This document shows, in pieces, positions 46,352 through 54,561 of a stretch of DNA of 64,000 bases (position 1 is its first letter; each line of letters opens with the position of its first letter). The notes below the pieces were generated by a model. That model was not told where the DNA came from, searched no databases, and saw nothing but the letters and a program-made list of their open reading frames with translations. The translations under genes and the position numbers were made by a program. Location of the stretch: assembly GCA_965284315.1 (NCBI GenBank), contig OZ260072.1, positions 1,798,001-1,862,000 on the forward strand. The letters are read 5' to 3'. Source of the DNA: PCRC01 sp017848435. Lineage in GTDB: Bacteria > Pseudomonadota > Gammaproteobacteria > Burkholderiales > Burkholderiaceae_C.

Positions 46352-47970
46352 GCATCCTCGATACCAAACTGAACGCCCGGTCCGCCGATTTCCAGGCCAA
46401 TGTGGCCGCGATGCGCGTGGTCGTGGACGACCTGAACCGGCAGATTGCCAAGGCCGCCGCTGGCGGTGGTGAAGCTGCCCGTGCCAAGCACACCGGTCGC
46501 GGCAAACTGCTGCCCCGCGACCGGGTGCAGATGCTGCTCGATCCCGGCACGCCCTTCCTGGAAATCGCACCGCTGGCCGCGCTGGCGATGTACCCCGACC
46601 GCGACGGCAGCGACAGCGCGCCCTGCGCCGGTGTGATCGCCGGTATCGGCCGGGTCAGCGGCGTGGATTGCCTGATCGTGTGCAACGACGCCACCGTCAA
46701 AGGCGGCACCTACTACCCGATGACGGTGAAGAAGCACCTGCGCGCGCAGGAAATCGCCGCGCAGAACCGCCTGCCGTGCATCTATCTGGTGGACAGCGGC
46801 GGCGCCAACCTGCCCAACCAGGACGAGGTGTTCCCCGACCGCGACCATTTCGGCCGCATCTTCTTCAACCAGGCCAACATGAGCGCGCAGGGCATTGCGC
46901 AGATCGCCGTGGTGATGGGCTCCTGTACCGCAGGCGGCGCCTATGTACCGGCGATGAGCGACGAGACCATCATCGTCAAGAACCAGGGCACCATTTTCCT
47001 GGGCGGCCCGCCGCTGGTAAAGGCCGCCACGGGTGAGGTGGTCACGGCGGAAGACCTGGGCGGTGGCGATGTCCACACCCGACTGTCGGGCGTGGCCGAC
47101 CACCTGGCGCAGAACGACCTGCATGCGCTGTCACTGGCGCGCAATGCGGTGAAGAACCTCAACGCCACCAAGCCACAGCCCTTTGCGCTGCACGCACCGC
47201 AACCACCGAAGTTCCCGGCCGAGGAGCTGTATGGCGTGATCCCCACGGACACCCGCAAGCCTTTTGATGTGCGCGAAATCATCGCCCGCATCGTGGATGG
47301 CTCCGAATTCGACGAGTTCAAGTCCCGCTTCGGCGCCACGCTGGTCTGCGGCTTTGCCCGCATCGAGGGCATGCCGGTGGGCATCATCGCCAACAACGGC
47401 ATTCTGTTCAGCGAGTCGGCGCTGAAGGGCGCGCACTTCATCGAGCTGTGCTGCCAGCGCAAGATTCCGCTGGTATTCCTGCAGAACATCACCGGCTTCA
47501 TGGTGGGCCGCAAGTACGAGAACGAGGGCATCGCCCGCAACGGCGCCAAGATGGTGACGGCCGTGGCTACTGCACAGGTGCCCAAGTTCACCGTCATCAT
47601 CGGCGGCAGTTTTGGCGCTGGCAACTACGGGATGTGTGGCCGAGCCTATTCGCCGCGCTTCCTGTGGATGTGGCCCAACGCCCGCATCAGCGTCATGGGC
47701 GGCGAGCAGGCCGCCAGCGTGCTGGCCACGGTGAAGCGCGACGGCATCGAAGGCAAGGGCGGCCAGTGGAGCGCGGCCGAAGAAGAGGCGTTCAAGGCGC
47801 CCATCCGCCAGCAGTACGAAGACCAGGGCCACCCCTACTACGCCACCGCCCGGTTGTGGGACGACGGCGTCATCGACCCGGCCGACACCCGCCGCGTGCT
47901 GGCGCTGGGACTGAGCGCGGCGATGAACGCGCCGATTCCCGACACCAAGTTCGGCCTGTTCCGGATGTGA
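46348..47970 (+). CDS. mccB: methylcrotonoyl-CoA carboxylase beta subunit
   Basis: A 540-residue carboxyltransferase subunit. The carboxyltransferase N-domain has CIYLVDSGGANLPNQDEVFPD (about 144-164), the C-domain has VFLQNITGFMVGRKYENEGIARNGAKMV, and GSFGAGNYGMCGRAYSPRF is typical of acyl-CoA carboxylases of the methylcrotonyl type. With the alpha subunit encoded 1.4 kb downstream it forms the biotin enzyme that converts 3-methylcrotonyl-CoA to 3-methylglutaconyl-CoA. Overlaps both neighbours by a few bases. Confidence 0.94.
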   Translation: MSILDTKLNARSADFQANVAAMRVVVDDLNRQIAKAAAGGGEAARAKHTGRGKLLPRDRVQMLLDPGTPFLEIAPLAALAMYPDRDGSDSAPCAGVIAGIGRVSGVDCLIVCNDATVKGGTYYPMTVKKHLRAQEIAAQNRLPCIYLVDSGGANLPNQDEVFPDRDHFGRIFFNQANMSAQGIAQIAVVMGSCTAGGAYVPAMSDETIIVKNQGTIFLGGPPLVKAATGEVVTAEDLGGGDVHTRLSGVADHLAQNDLHALSLARNAVKNLNATKPQPFALHAPQPPKFPAEELYGVIPTDTRKPFDVREIIARIVDGSEFDEFKSRFGATLVCGFARIEGMPVGIIANNGILFSESALKGAHFIELCCQRKIPLVFLQNITGFMVGRKYENEGIARNGAKMVTAVATAQVPKFTVIIGGSFGAGNYGMCGRAYSPRFLWMWPNARISVMGGEQAASVLATVKRDGIEGKGGQWSAAEEEAFKAPIRQQYEDQGHPYYATARLWDDGVIDPADTRRVLALGLSAAMNAPIPDTKFGLFRM

Positions 47971-48761
47971 TGGCCATGGAACACCTGTTGATCGATCTGG
48001 CTGGCCATGTGGCCACCGTACGCCTGAACCGTCCCGAAGTGCGCAACGCCTTCAACAGCGCGCTGATTGCGGAGCTGGCGCAGGCCTTCCATGACCTGGG
48101 CCAGCGCAAGGATGTGCGCTGTGTCGTGCTGGCCGCGGAAGGCGCAGCCTTCTGTGCCGGCGGCGACCTGAACTGGATGCGCAGCATGGCCGACTACACC
48201 CGCGAGCAGAACATGGCCGACGCCGCGCTGCTCTCCGGCATGCTGCAGGCCATCTACACCTGCCCCAAACCCACCATTGCCGCCATCCACGGCGACGTGT
48301 TCGCTGGCGGCATGGGGCTGGTGGCGGCCTGCGACATGGCGGTGACGGTGGACGCGGCGAACTTCTGCCTCAGCGAGGTCAAGCTGGGGCTGATCCCCGC
48401 CACCATCAGCCCCTACGTCATCCGCGCCATGGGCGCGCGCGCCGCGCACCGGTATTTCCTCACTGCCGAGCGTTTCAATGCCGCCGAAGCGCACCGCATC
48501 GGTTTTGTGCACGAGGTGGTGGCCACCGATGCCCTGGCCGACCGTGTGGCAACGCTGGCGCAAACGCTGGTAACGGCCGGCCCCGAAGCACTGAAAGCCT
48601 GCAAGCGCCTGCTGCACGATGTGGCCGGGCGCGAGATCGAGCCTGCGCTGCTGGCCCTGACAGTGAAGGGCATTGCCGACATCCGCGCCAGCGACGAAGG
48701 CAAGGAAGGCGTGTCGTCTTTCCTGCAAAAACGCAAACCCAACTGGTTGCCACAGGCCTGA
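47970..48761 (+). CDS. liuC: methylglutaconyl-CoA hydratase (enoyl-CoA hydratase family)
   Basis: A 263-residue crotonase-family enzyme. The oxyanion-hole segments VVLAAEGAAFCAGGDLNWM (about 51-69) and AAIHGDVFAGGMGLVAACDM (about 100-119) are typical. Its place between mccB and mccA supports the hydratase that converts 3-methylglutaconyl-CoA to HMG-CoA. The start overlaps the mccB stop (TGATG). Confidence 0.9.
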   Translation: MAMEHLLIDLAGHVATVRLNRPEVRNAFNSALIAELAQAFHDLGQRKDVRCVVLAAEGAAFCAGGDLNWMRSMADYTREQNMADAALLSGMLQAIYTCPKPTIAAIHGDVFAGGMGLVAACDMAVTVDAANFCLSEVKLGLIPATISPYVIRAMGARAAHRYFLTAERFNAAEAHRIGFVHEVVATDALADRVATLAQTLVTAGPEALKACKRLLHDVAGREIEPALLALTVKGIADIRASDEGKEGVSSFLQKRKPNWLPQA

Positions 48762-48763
48762 CG

Positions 48764-49399
48764 ATGGACGCCGCCCGCCACCTGCTCGACACCCCCCAGC
48801 TGCTGGCGCTCGCCGCAGCATTGGGCTGGGCGAGTGGTTTCCGGCTTTATGCGGTCGTATTCCTCACCGGACTGGCCGGCTGGACGGGCTGGATCACGCT
48901 GCCCCCCGGACTGCACATGCTGCAACATCCGGCGATGCTGGGCGCCAGCGGCTTCATGCTGTTCATCGAGTTCTTCGCCGACAAGATTCCCGGTGTCGAC
49001 AGCCTGTGGGACCTGGTGCACACCGTTGTTCGCATTCCGGCCGGTGCGGCATTGGCGGCGGGCGCACTGGGTGCCGACAGCACCACCATGGCCACGGTGG
49101 CGGCGCTGCTCGGTGGCACGCTGGCGGCTACCACCCATGCCACCAAGATGACCACCCGCGCGGCCATCAACACCTCGCCGGAGCCGTTCTCCAACATGGG
49201 CATGAGCCTGGTGGAAGACGGGCTGGTCGTCGGTGGGCTGTGGCTGGCTGCCACCCACCCGGTGCTGTTTGGCATCGCTCTGGCCATCGGACTGGTGTTG
49301 ATGGTCGGGCTGCTGGTGGTGTTGGTGAAATTTCTGAAAGCGCTGTTGCAGCGATTGGCCAAGATGTTCGGCGGCGGTGCGTCGCCCGAGACAACCTGA
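48764..49399 (+). CDS. DUF4126 membrane protein inside the mcc operon
   Basis: A 211-residue inner-membrane protein with several hydrophobic helices (about 14-38, 62-75, 82-125, 155-190) and a C-terminal basic tail. WASGFRLYAVVFLTG near the start and the FADKIPGVDSLWD segment match DUF4126 as I recall it. The function is unknown. It lies between liuC and mccA with gaps of 2 and 13 bases, so it is in the operon. Confidence 0.85.
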   Translation: MDAARHLLDTPQLLALAAALGWASGFRLYAVVFLTGLAGWTGWITLPPGLHMLQHPAMLGASGFMLFIEFFADKIPGVDSLWDLVHTVVRIPAGAALAAGALGADSTTMATVAALLGGTLAATTHATKMTTRAAINTSPEPFSNMGMSLVEDGLVVGGLWLAATHPVLFGIALAIGLVLMVGLLVVLVKFLKALLQRLAKMFGGGASPETT

Positions 49400-49412
49400 G
49401 AAGAGAAACGAC

Positions 49413-51419
49413 ATGTTCAAGAAAATCCTGATCGCGAACCGTGGCGAAATCGCCTGCCGCGTGGCGGCCACTGCACGGCGCATGGCCATTCAGACGGTGG
49501 CGGTGTATTCCGACGCCGATGCCAGCGCCAAACACGTGAGTGTGTGCGACGAGGCCATCCACCTCGGCGGCAGCGCGCCCAAGGAAAGCTACCTGCGCTG
49601 GGAAAAAATCATCGAAGCGGCCCAGGCCACCGGTGCGCAGGCCATCCACCCCGGCTACGGCTTCCTGAGCGAGAACGAAGACTTCGCCAAGGCCTGCGCC
49701 AGCGCGGGGCTGGTCTTCATCGGTCCACCCGCGTCGGCGATTCTGGCGATGGGCCTGAAGGCCGAGTCCAAGCAGCTGATGGAAAAGGCCGGCGTGCCGC
49801 TGGTGCCCGGCTACCACGGCGCGGGGCAAGACCCAGCCATGCTGAAGCTTGAGGCCGACCGCATTGGCTACCCGGTGCTCATCAAGGCCAGTGCCGGCGG
49901 TGGCGGCAAGGGCATGCGGGCGGTGGACAAGGCAGAAGACTTTGCCGATGCGCTGGCATCCTGCAAGCGCGAAGCCATCAACAGCTTTGGCGACGACGCG
50001 GTGCTGATCGAGAAATACGTGCAGCGCCCGCGCCACATCGAAATCCAGGTGTTTGGCGACACGCAGGGCAACTACGTGTACCTGTTCGAGCGCGACTGCT
50101 CGGTGCAGCGCCGCCACCAGAAGGTGCTGGAAGAAGCACCCGCCCCCGGCATGACCGAAGCGATGCGCCAGCAGATGGGCGAGGCGGCGGTGGCCGCAGC
50201 CCGTGCGGTGAACTACGTCGGTGCTGGCACGGTCGAGTTCATTGTCGAGCAGCGGGCCGACGGCAGCATGAACTTCTTCTTCATGGAGATGAACACCCGG
50301 CTGCAGGTGGAACACCCGGTTACGGAAGCCATTACCGGGCTCGATCTGGTCGAGTGGCAATTGCGCGTGGCCTTTGGCGAGCCGCTGCCGCTGCAGCAGG
50401 CCGATTTGCGCATCCACGGCCATGCCGTCGAAGCGCGCATTTGCGCCGAGAACCCCGACAACAATTTCCTGCCCGCCACCGGCAGCCTGCAGGTCTACCG
50501 CAAGCCGGGCAGCACCAGCTTTGAACGGGCACCGGGTGCGGTCCGCATCGACGACGGCGTGCGTGAGGGCGATGCCATCAGCCCCTTCTACGACTCCATG
50601 GTGGCCAAGCTCATCGTGCACGGCGCCACCCGAGCCGAAGCGCTGGCCCGGCTCGACGAAGCGCTGGCGCAGACCCACATCGTGGGCCTGGCCACCAACG
50701 TGCAGTTTTTGCGCCACGTGGTGCGCAGCCCGTCGTTCGCGCAGGCGAACCTCGATACCGGGTTGATTCCGCGCGAGCAGGCGGTGCTGTTCCACCAGGA
50801 AACCATCGGTTTGCCGTTGGCCGTGGCGGCGGCCGTGGCCCGTGCGCTGCAGGACGAAAAAGCGCTGGAAGGCGTCGATCCGTTCAGCAAGCGCGACGGC
50901 TGGCGTTCGCACGGCGTGGTGGTGCGCGGCTTTGACTTTGAATTCCATGGCGAAGCCTGCAAGGCGGCACTGATCTGCCAACACGACGGCGCGTTGCAAC
51001 TGCAGGTGGGCGATGCGTCGGGCCTGTTGTCGTTCGCCGCGCGCGACGACGGCCTGGACGTGCGCTTCGGCAGCCAGCGCCTGCTGGCCAAGGTCTATGC
51101 GCAAGGCGAGACGGTGCACATCTTTGCTGGCCAGGGCGCGACCACCATCACCGTGATCGATCCACTGGCCCACGCCGGCGAAACCCAGGGCGAGGGCGGC
51201 CGCCTCACCGCGCCCATGCCCGGCAAAGTGGTGTCGTTTGCGGTGAAGGCCGGTGACACGGTCAAGAAGGGCCAGCCGCTGGCGGTGATGGACGCGATGA
51301 AGATGGAGCACACGATTGCCGCGCCGATGGACGGTGTGGTGGCCGAGCTGCTGTACGCGCCGGGCGACCAGGTGGTCGAAGGTGCGGAGTTGCTGAAACT
51401 GGTTCAGGCGGCCGTATGA
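49413..51419 (+). CDS. mccA: methylcrotonoyl-CoA carboxylase alpha subunit (biotin)
   Basis: A 668-residue biotin-containing subunit. The biotin carboxylase domain occupies about 1-445 (KKILIANRGEIACRV; the ATP-grasp GGGGKGMR loop at about 163-170; EMNTRLQVEHPVTE). A linker domain is followed by the biotin carboxyl carrier domain, whose biotin lysine is Lys630 in DAMKMEH. It carboxylates biotin for the mccB transferase. The stop overlaps the HMG-CoA lyase start. Confidence 0.95.
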   Translation: MFKKILIANRGEIACRVAATARRMAIQTVAVYSDADASAKHVSVCDEAIHLGGSAPKESYLRWEKIIEAAQATGAQAIHPGYGFLSENEDFAKACASAGLVFIGPPASAILAMGLKAESKQLMEKAGVPLVPGYHGAGQDPAMLKLEADRIGYPVLIKASAGGGGKGMRAVDKAEDFADALASCKREAINSFGDDAVLIEKYVQRPRHIEIQVFGDTQGNYVYLFERDCSVQRRHQKVLEEAPAPGMTEAMRQQMGEAAVAAARAVNYVGAGTVEFIVEQRADGSMNFFFMEMNTRLQVEHPVTEAITGLDLVEWQLRVAFGEPLPLQQADLRIHGHAVEARICAENPDNNFLPATGSLQVYRKPGSTSFERAPGAVRIDDGVREGDAISPFYDSMVAKLIVHGATRAEALARLDEALAQTHIVGLATNVQFLRHVVRSPSFAQANLDTGLIPREQAVLFHQETIGLPLAVAAAVARALQDEKALEGVDPFSKRDGWRSHGVVVRGFDFEFHGEACKAALICQHDGALQLQVGDASGLLSFAARDDGLDVRFGSQRLLAKVYAQGETVHIFAGQGATTITVIDPLAHAGETQGEGGRLTAPMPGKVVSFAVKAGDTVKKGQPLAVMDAMKMEHTIAAPMDGVVAELLYAPGDQVVEGAELLKLVQAAV

Positions 51420-52324
51420 CACTGCCCACCAAAGTCAAACTCGTTGATGTGGGCCCGCGCGACGGGCTGCAGAACGAAAAGGAGCCGGTGCCGGCTGCCG
51501 TCAAGATTGAGCTGGTGCACCGGCTGCAGGCCGCGGGGCTGAAGCACATCGAGGTCACCAGTTTTGTCTCGCCCAAATGGGTGCCGCAGATGGCAGACAA
51601 CGCCGAGGTCATGGCCGGCATCGCGCGGCAAAACGACATCTGCTATTCGGTGCTGACCCCGAACCTGCAGGGCTTCGAGGCAGCCAAGGCGAGCAAACCC
51701 GACCAGATCGTGGTGTTCGGTGCGGCCAGCGAGGCCTTCAGCCAGCGCAACATCAACTGCTCGATTGCCGAGAGCATCGAGCGCTTCCGTCCGGTGGTGG
51801 AAGCGGCGCATGCGCAGGGCATCTCGGTGCGCGGCGCGATTTCGTGCGCCGTGGGTTGCCCCTACGAGGGCGAGATTCCGCCCGAACGGGTGGGCCTGGT
51901 CGCCCAACTGATGAAGGGTATTGGCGTGGACCACATCTACGTGGCCGACACCATTGGCGTCGGCACGCCGCGCAAGGTGCAGGCCGCGATGGATGCGGCG
52001 TTGGCCCATTATGACCTCGACCACGCGGCAGGCCATTTCCACGACACCTACGGCCAGGCGCTGGCCAACACGCTGGCGGCCATGGAGATGGGCGTCTGGC
52101 AGTTCGACACCTCGGTGGCCGGCCTGGGCGGCTGCCCCTATGCCAAGGGCGCGACCGGCAACGTCGCGTCGGAAGATGTGGTCTACCTGCTGCGCGGCAT
52201 GGGCATCGATACCGGCATTGACCTCGACGCATTGGTCGATGCCGGCCAGTACATCAGTGGCTTCCTGCAGCGCAAGCCCAATTCCCGTGCCGCCACCGCG
52301 TTACTCAACAAGCGCCAGGCGTGA
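51416..52324 (+). CDS. liuE: hydroxymethylglutaryl-CoA lyase
   Basis: A 302-residue TIM-barrel lyase. DVGPRDGLQNE (about 11-21) is the HMGL-like start, HFHDTYGQALAN (about 205-216) binds the metal, and GGCPYAKGATGN (about 238-249) has the catalytic cysteine loop. It cleaves HMG-CoA to acetyl-CoA and acetoacetate, the last leucine pathway step encoded here. Confidence 0.95.
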   Translation: MTLPTKVKLVDVGPRDGLQNEKEPVPAAVKIELVHRLQAAGLKHIEVTSFVSPKWVPQMADNAEVMAGIARQNDICYSVLTPNLQGFEAAKASKPDQIVVFGAASEAFSQRNINCSIAESIERFRPVVEAAHAQGISVRGAISCAVGCPYEGEIPPERVGLVAQLMKGIGVDHIYVADTIGVGTPRKVQAAMDAALAHYDLDHAAGHFHDTYGQALANTLAAMEMGVWQFDTSVAGLGGCPYAKGATGNVASEDVVYLLRGMGIDTGIDLDALVDAGQYISGFLQRKPNSRAATALLNKRQA

Positions 52325-52380
52325 GCGGGCTGGGGCAGGCAAAATCTGTCCCATGACTTTTCAAAATTTTGGAGCGTCCC

Positions 52381-52923
52381 ATGTGCGGCGCTGAACTGGT
52401 GGCGCTGCCCGAAGCCGTGCAGCGTGTGGCAGCGGTGCTGCAGGCGCGGGGCCATGCCGACATGCCGGTGATGCTGGCATCCGCCGCGCGCACCGCGCAG
52501 CAGGCGGCCGACGCGCTGGGCGTGGAACTGGGGCAAATTGCCAAGAGCATCATTTTCCGGCGCAGTGCCGTCGCCGGCCCGGCGGATGACGACGTTGCGG
52601 TGCTGGTGATTACCGCTGGCGACCGCCGTGTCGACGAAACCAAGGTGCAGGCGCTGGTCTGCGCTGCGGGTACCCGGCTCGGCCGGGCCGATGCCGAATT
52701 CGTCAAAACCCGAACCGGCTTTGCCATTGGCGGTGTGTCGCCGCTGGCCCATGCCACGCCCCCGGTTACGCTGATCGACAACAGCCTGCTGCGCTTCGAC
52801 GCGGTCTGGGCCGCCGCCGGCCACCCGCACAGCGTGTTCCGCCTGCAGCCGCAGGATTTGGTGCGCTACACCGCGGCCCCATTGGCCGATGTGGCGCAAG
52901 AAACCGAAGGCCAGGCCCGCTGA
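52381..52923 (+). CDS. YbaK/EbsC-family aminoacyl-tRNA editing-like protein
   Basis: A 180-residue single-domain YbaK-like protein. KSIIFRR (about 54-60), and GFAIGGVSPLAHATP (about 112-126), are characteristic of this trans-editing fold. It may hydrolyse misacylated tRNA such as Cys-tRNA-Pro. GGAG at 52371-52374 favours ATG 52381 over an in-frame TTG at 52369. It overlaps the next gene by one base. Confidence 0.88.
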   Translation: MCGAELVALPEAVQRVAAVLQARGHADMPVMLASAARTAQQAADALGVELGQIAKSIIFRRSAVAGPADDDVAVLVITAGDRRVDETKVQALVCAAGTRLGRADAEFVKTRTGFAIGGVSPLAHATPPVTLIDNSLLRFDAVWAAAGHPHSVFRLQPQDLVRYTAAPLADVAQETEGQAR

Positions 52924-53150
52924 TGAATGCTCCTGAAAAAATAGCTGAACGTGCAGCAATGGCGCTGGCCACAGGCCAAAATGTACCCTCACCATGCATC
53001 TCCGTGTGCCGCATGGACGCTACCCGTACCTGGTGCGAGGGTTGCCTGCGCAGCATCGACGAAATCAAGGCTTGGAGCAGCGCCAGCGACGCCGACAAAC
53101 GCCGCATCTGGGCGCTGATTGCCCAGCGCAGCGCAACCGCCTCCCCATGA
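52923..53150 (+). CDS. DUF1289 small cysteine-rich protein
   Basis: A 75-residue protein with the DUF1289 pattern CISVC (about 25-29) and WCEGCLRSIDEI (about 37-48). It probably binds a metal or cluster. An ATG at 52959 would give a 63-residue version that omits the N-terminal MNAPEKIAERAA. The repeat at 52928-52946 encodes part of that N-terminus, so the shorter start is a fair alternative. The next gene overlaps its stop. Confidence 0.85.
   Translation: MNAPEKIAERAAMALATGQNVPSPCISVCRMDATRTWCEGCLRSIDEIKAWSSASDADKRRIWALIAQRSATASP
52928..52946 (+). repeat. dispersed short element, family 1 copy
   Basis: TGCTCCTGA, four bases, ATAGCT, identical in arms and spacing to 9872-9890 and, inverted, to 62666-62684. 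It lies within the first codons of the DUF1289 reading frame. Confidence 0.7.
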
Positions 53151-53788
53151 AACACATCACCTTCTACCTCGACTTCATCTCGCCCTACGCTTACCTCGCG
53201 TTCGAGAAACTGCCCGAAGTGCTTGCCGGTCACAGCCACAGCGTGACTTACAAACCGATGTTGTTCGCCAGCCTGTTGCAGCACCATGGCCAACTCGGGC
53301 CGGCCGAAATCAAGCCCAAGCGCGACTGGACCTACCGCCAGGTGCAGTGGTTGGCCCAGCACCACGGCATACCGTTCGATTTGCCCCAGTCCCATCCCTT
53401 CAACCCGCTCGGCCTGCTGCGGCTCGCGGTGGCGTGCAGCCCGGCGGGCACACCCAACCGCTACGTGCTGGAAACCCTGTTTCGCCATGCCTGGCGGGGC
53501 GGGCATGACGCGGCCGATCCCTCGCGACTGGCTGCTGTCGCCGCCACGCTGACGCCCAGCCGGTCGCCCGACTCCGCCGAGGTCAAGCAGCAACTGCGTG
53601 CCCATGGTGAGGAGGCATTGGCACAGGGCGTGTTCGGCGTTCCCACCTTTGTGGTGGACGGCAAGTCTTTCTGGGGTTTCGACGCGCTGCCCATGCTGCG
53701 CGACTACCTGGACCAGACGGCTTGGTTCGCCGGCGGTGATTGGGACAAGGCGGCCTCGCTGCCCGAGGGACAGACCCGCAGCCGCTGA
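53147..53788 (+). CDS. DsbA-like oxidoreductase / 2-hydroxychromene-2-carboxylate isomerase family
   Basis: A 213-residue protein of the thioredoxin-like DsbA/HCCA isomerase family (KHITFYLDFISPYAYLAFEKLP start; GVFGVPTFVVDGKSFWGFD near 163-181). It lacks a CxxC pair: the active site reads SPYAY, as in the glutathione-dependent isomerase members. It would act on aromatic or CoA-linked substrates with glutathione. It overlaps the DUF1289 stop. Confidence 0.88.
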   Translation: MKHITFYLDFISPYAYLAFEKLPEVLAGHSHSVTYKPMLFASLLQHHGQLGPAEIKPKRDWTYRQVQWLAQHHGIPFDLPQSHPFNPLGLLRLAVACSPAGTPNRYVLETLFRHAWRGGHDAADPSRLAAVAATLTPSRSPDSAEVKQQLRAHGEEALAQGVFGVPTFVVDGKSFWGFDALPMLRDYLDQTAWFAGGDWDKAASLPEGQTRSR

Positions 53789-53885
53789 ACAAACCAAGGG
53801 GGTTGACTGCGCATTCCTCCCGTTTGGCCTGGGGGCTCACCCGTGCAGGCCTCAACTCCCCCTGAATCCGGCCGATAGCCGGAAC

Positions 53886-54326
53886 ATGATCTATGTGAAA
53901 ACCGAGCTGGGGCAGCGGGCCCTGCGGGACCGGTCGGTCGCCATCACCCCGCGCCAACGTTCGGCGTTCATCATGCTGGACGGCAAGCACGACATTGACG
54001 ATGTGTTGCAGTCGACGGCGGGTATCGGGGTCGGTCCCCAGGACATTGACCATCTGCTCAGACTGGGCTTGATCCGTCCGATCGCTGTTGCGCCCGAGCC
54101 GTCCCTCGAACCCGCAGCACCTGCGCCGTCACCCGAGGAACTCTACCTGTTGGCATACCCTGTGGCCAACCGACTCACGGCGGGGCTCGGTTTGCGGGGT
54201 TTTCGGCTCAACCTGGCGGTCGAGCGGGCGGGCAGCTACAGCGAGCTGCTGGGCATCCTGCCGCAAATCCGGGATGCGGTGGGCCCAGACAAATTCAGAC
54301 CGTTGGCCGACATCGTCAGCCACTGA
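53886..54326 (+). CDS. conserved hypothetical protein
   Basis: A 146-residue soluble protein. The N-terminal half looks like a small alpha-beta or winged domain (MIYVKTELGQRALRD...HDIDDVLQST). A proline/alanine-rich linker near 72-82 connects to a helical second half. No family or active site recognised. ATG 53886 follows a GGAAC-type weak site. It precedes the transporter by 235 bases that contain only weak stem-loops. Confidence 0.65.
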   Translation: MIYVKTELGQRALRDRSVAITPRQRSAFIMLDGKHDIDDVLQSTAGIGVGPQDIDHLLRLGLIRPIAVAPEPSLEPAAPAPSPEELYLLAYPVANRLTAGLGLRGFRLNLAVERAGSYSELLGILPQIRDAVGPDKFRPLADIVSH

Positions 54327-54561
54327 CCCTTTTCGGGCTCGCCAGTTGGCGGGGTGAGCCCGACACCCCCAACCCTTCTAATGGGTGTTTACCCTATGAA
54401 AATCGGGCCAAACAGCCCTTTTTGAGCGGCATTTTTACAAATGAGCACTTTGTAAGAATAAGTAAAGCAAGCCGTCAGGGCGGGGACAGACCCTCCCCCC
54501 ATAGTCCGCGACATCTGCCCCGTCGGGGTGGGTGATTTATGACATTTTGGGAGACAAATTC

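Noticed and set aside
54383..54423. Small stem-loops (GGGT/ACCC and GGGC/GCCC with five Ts) before the MFS gene
   Set aside because: Stems of only 4 bp are too weak to call as terminators, though the second could contribute to ending the upstream gene.
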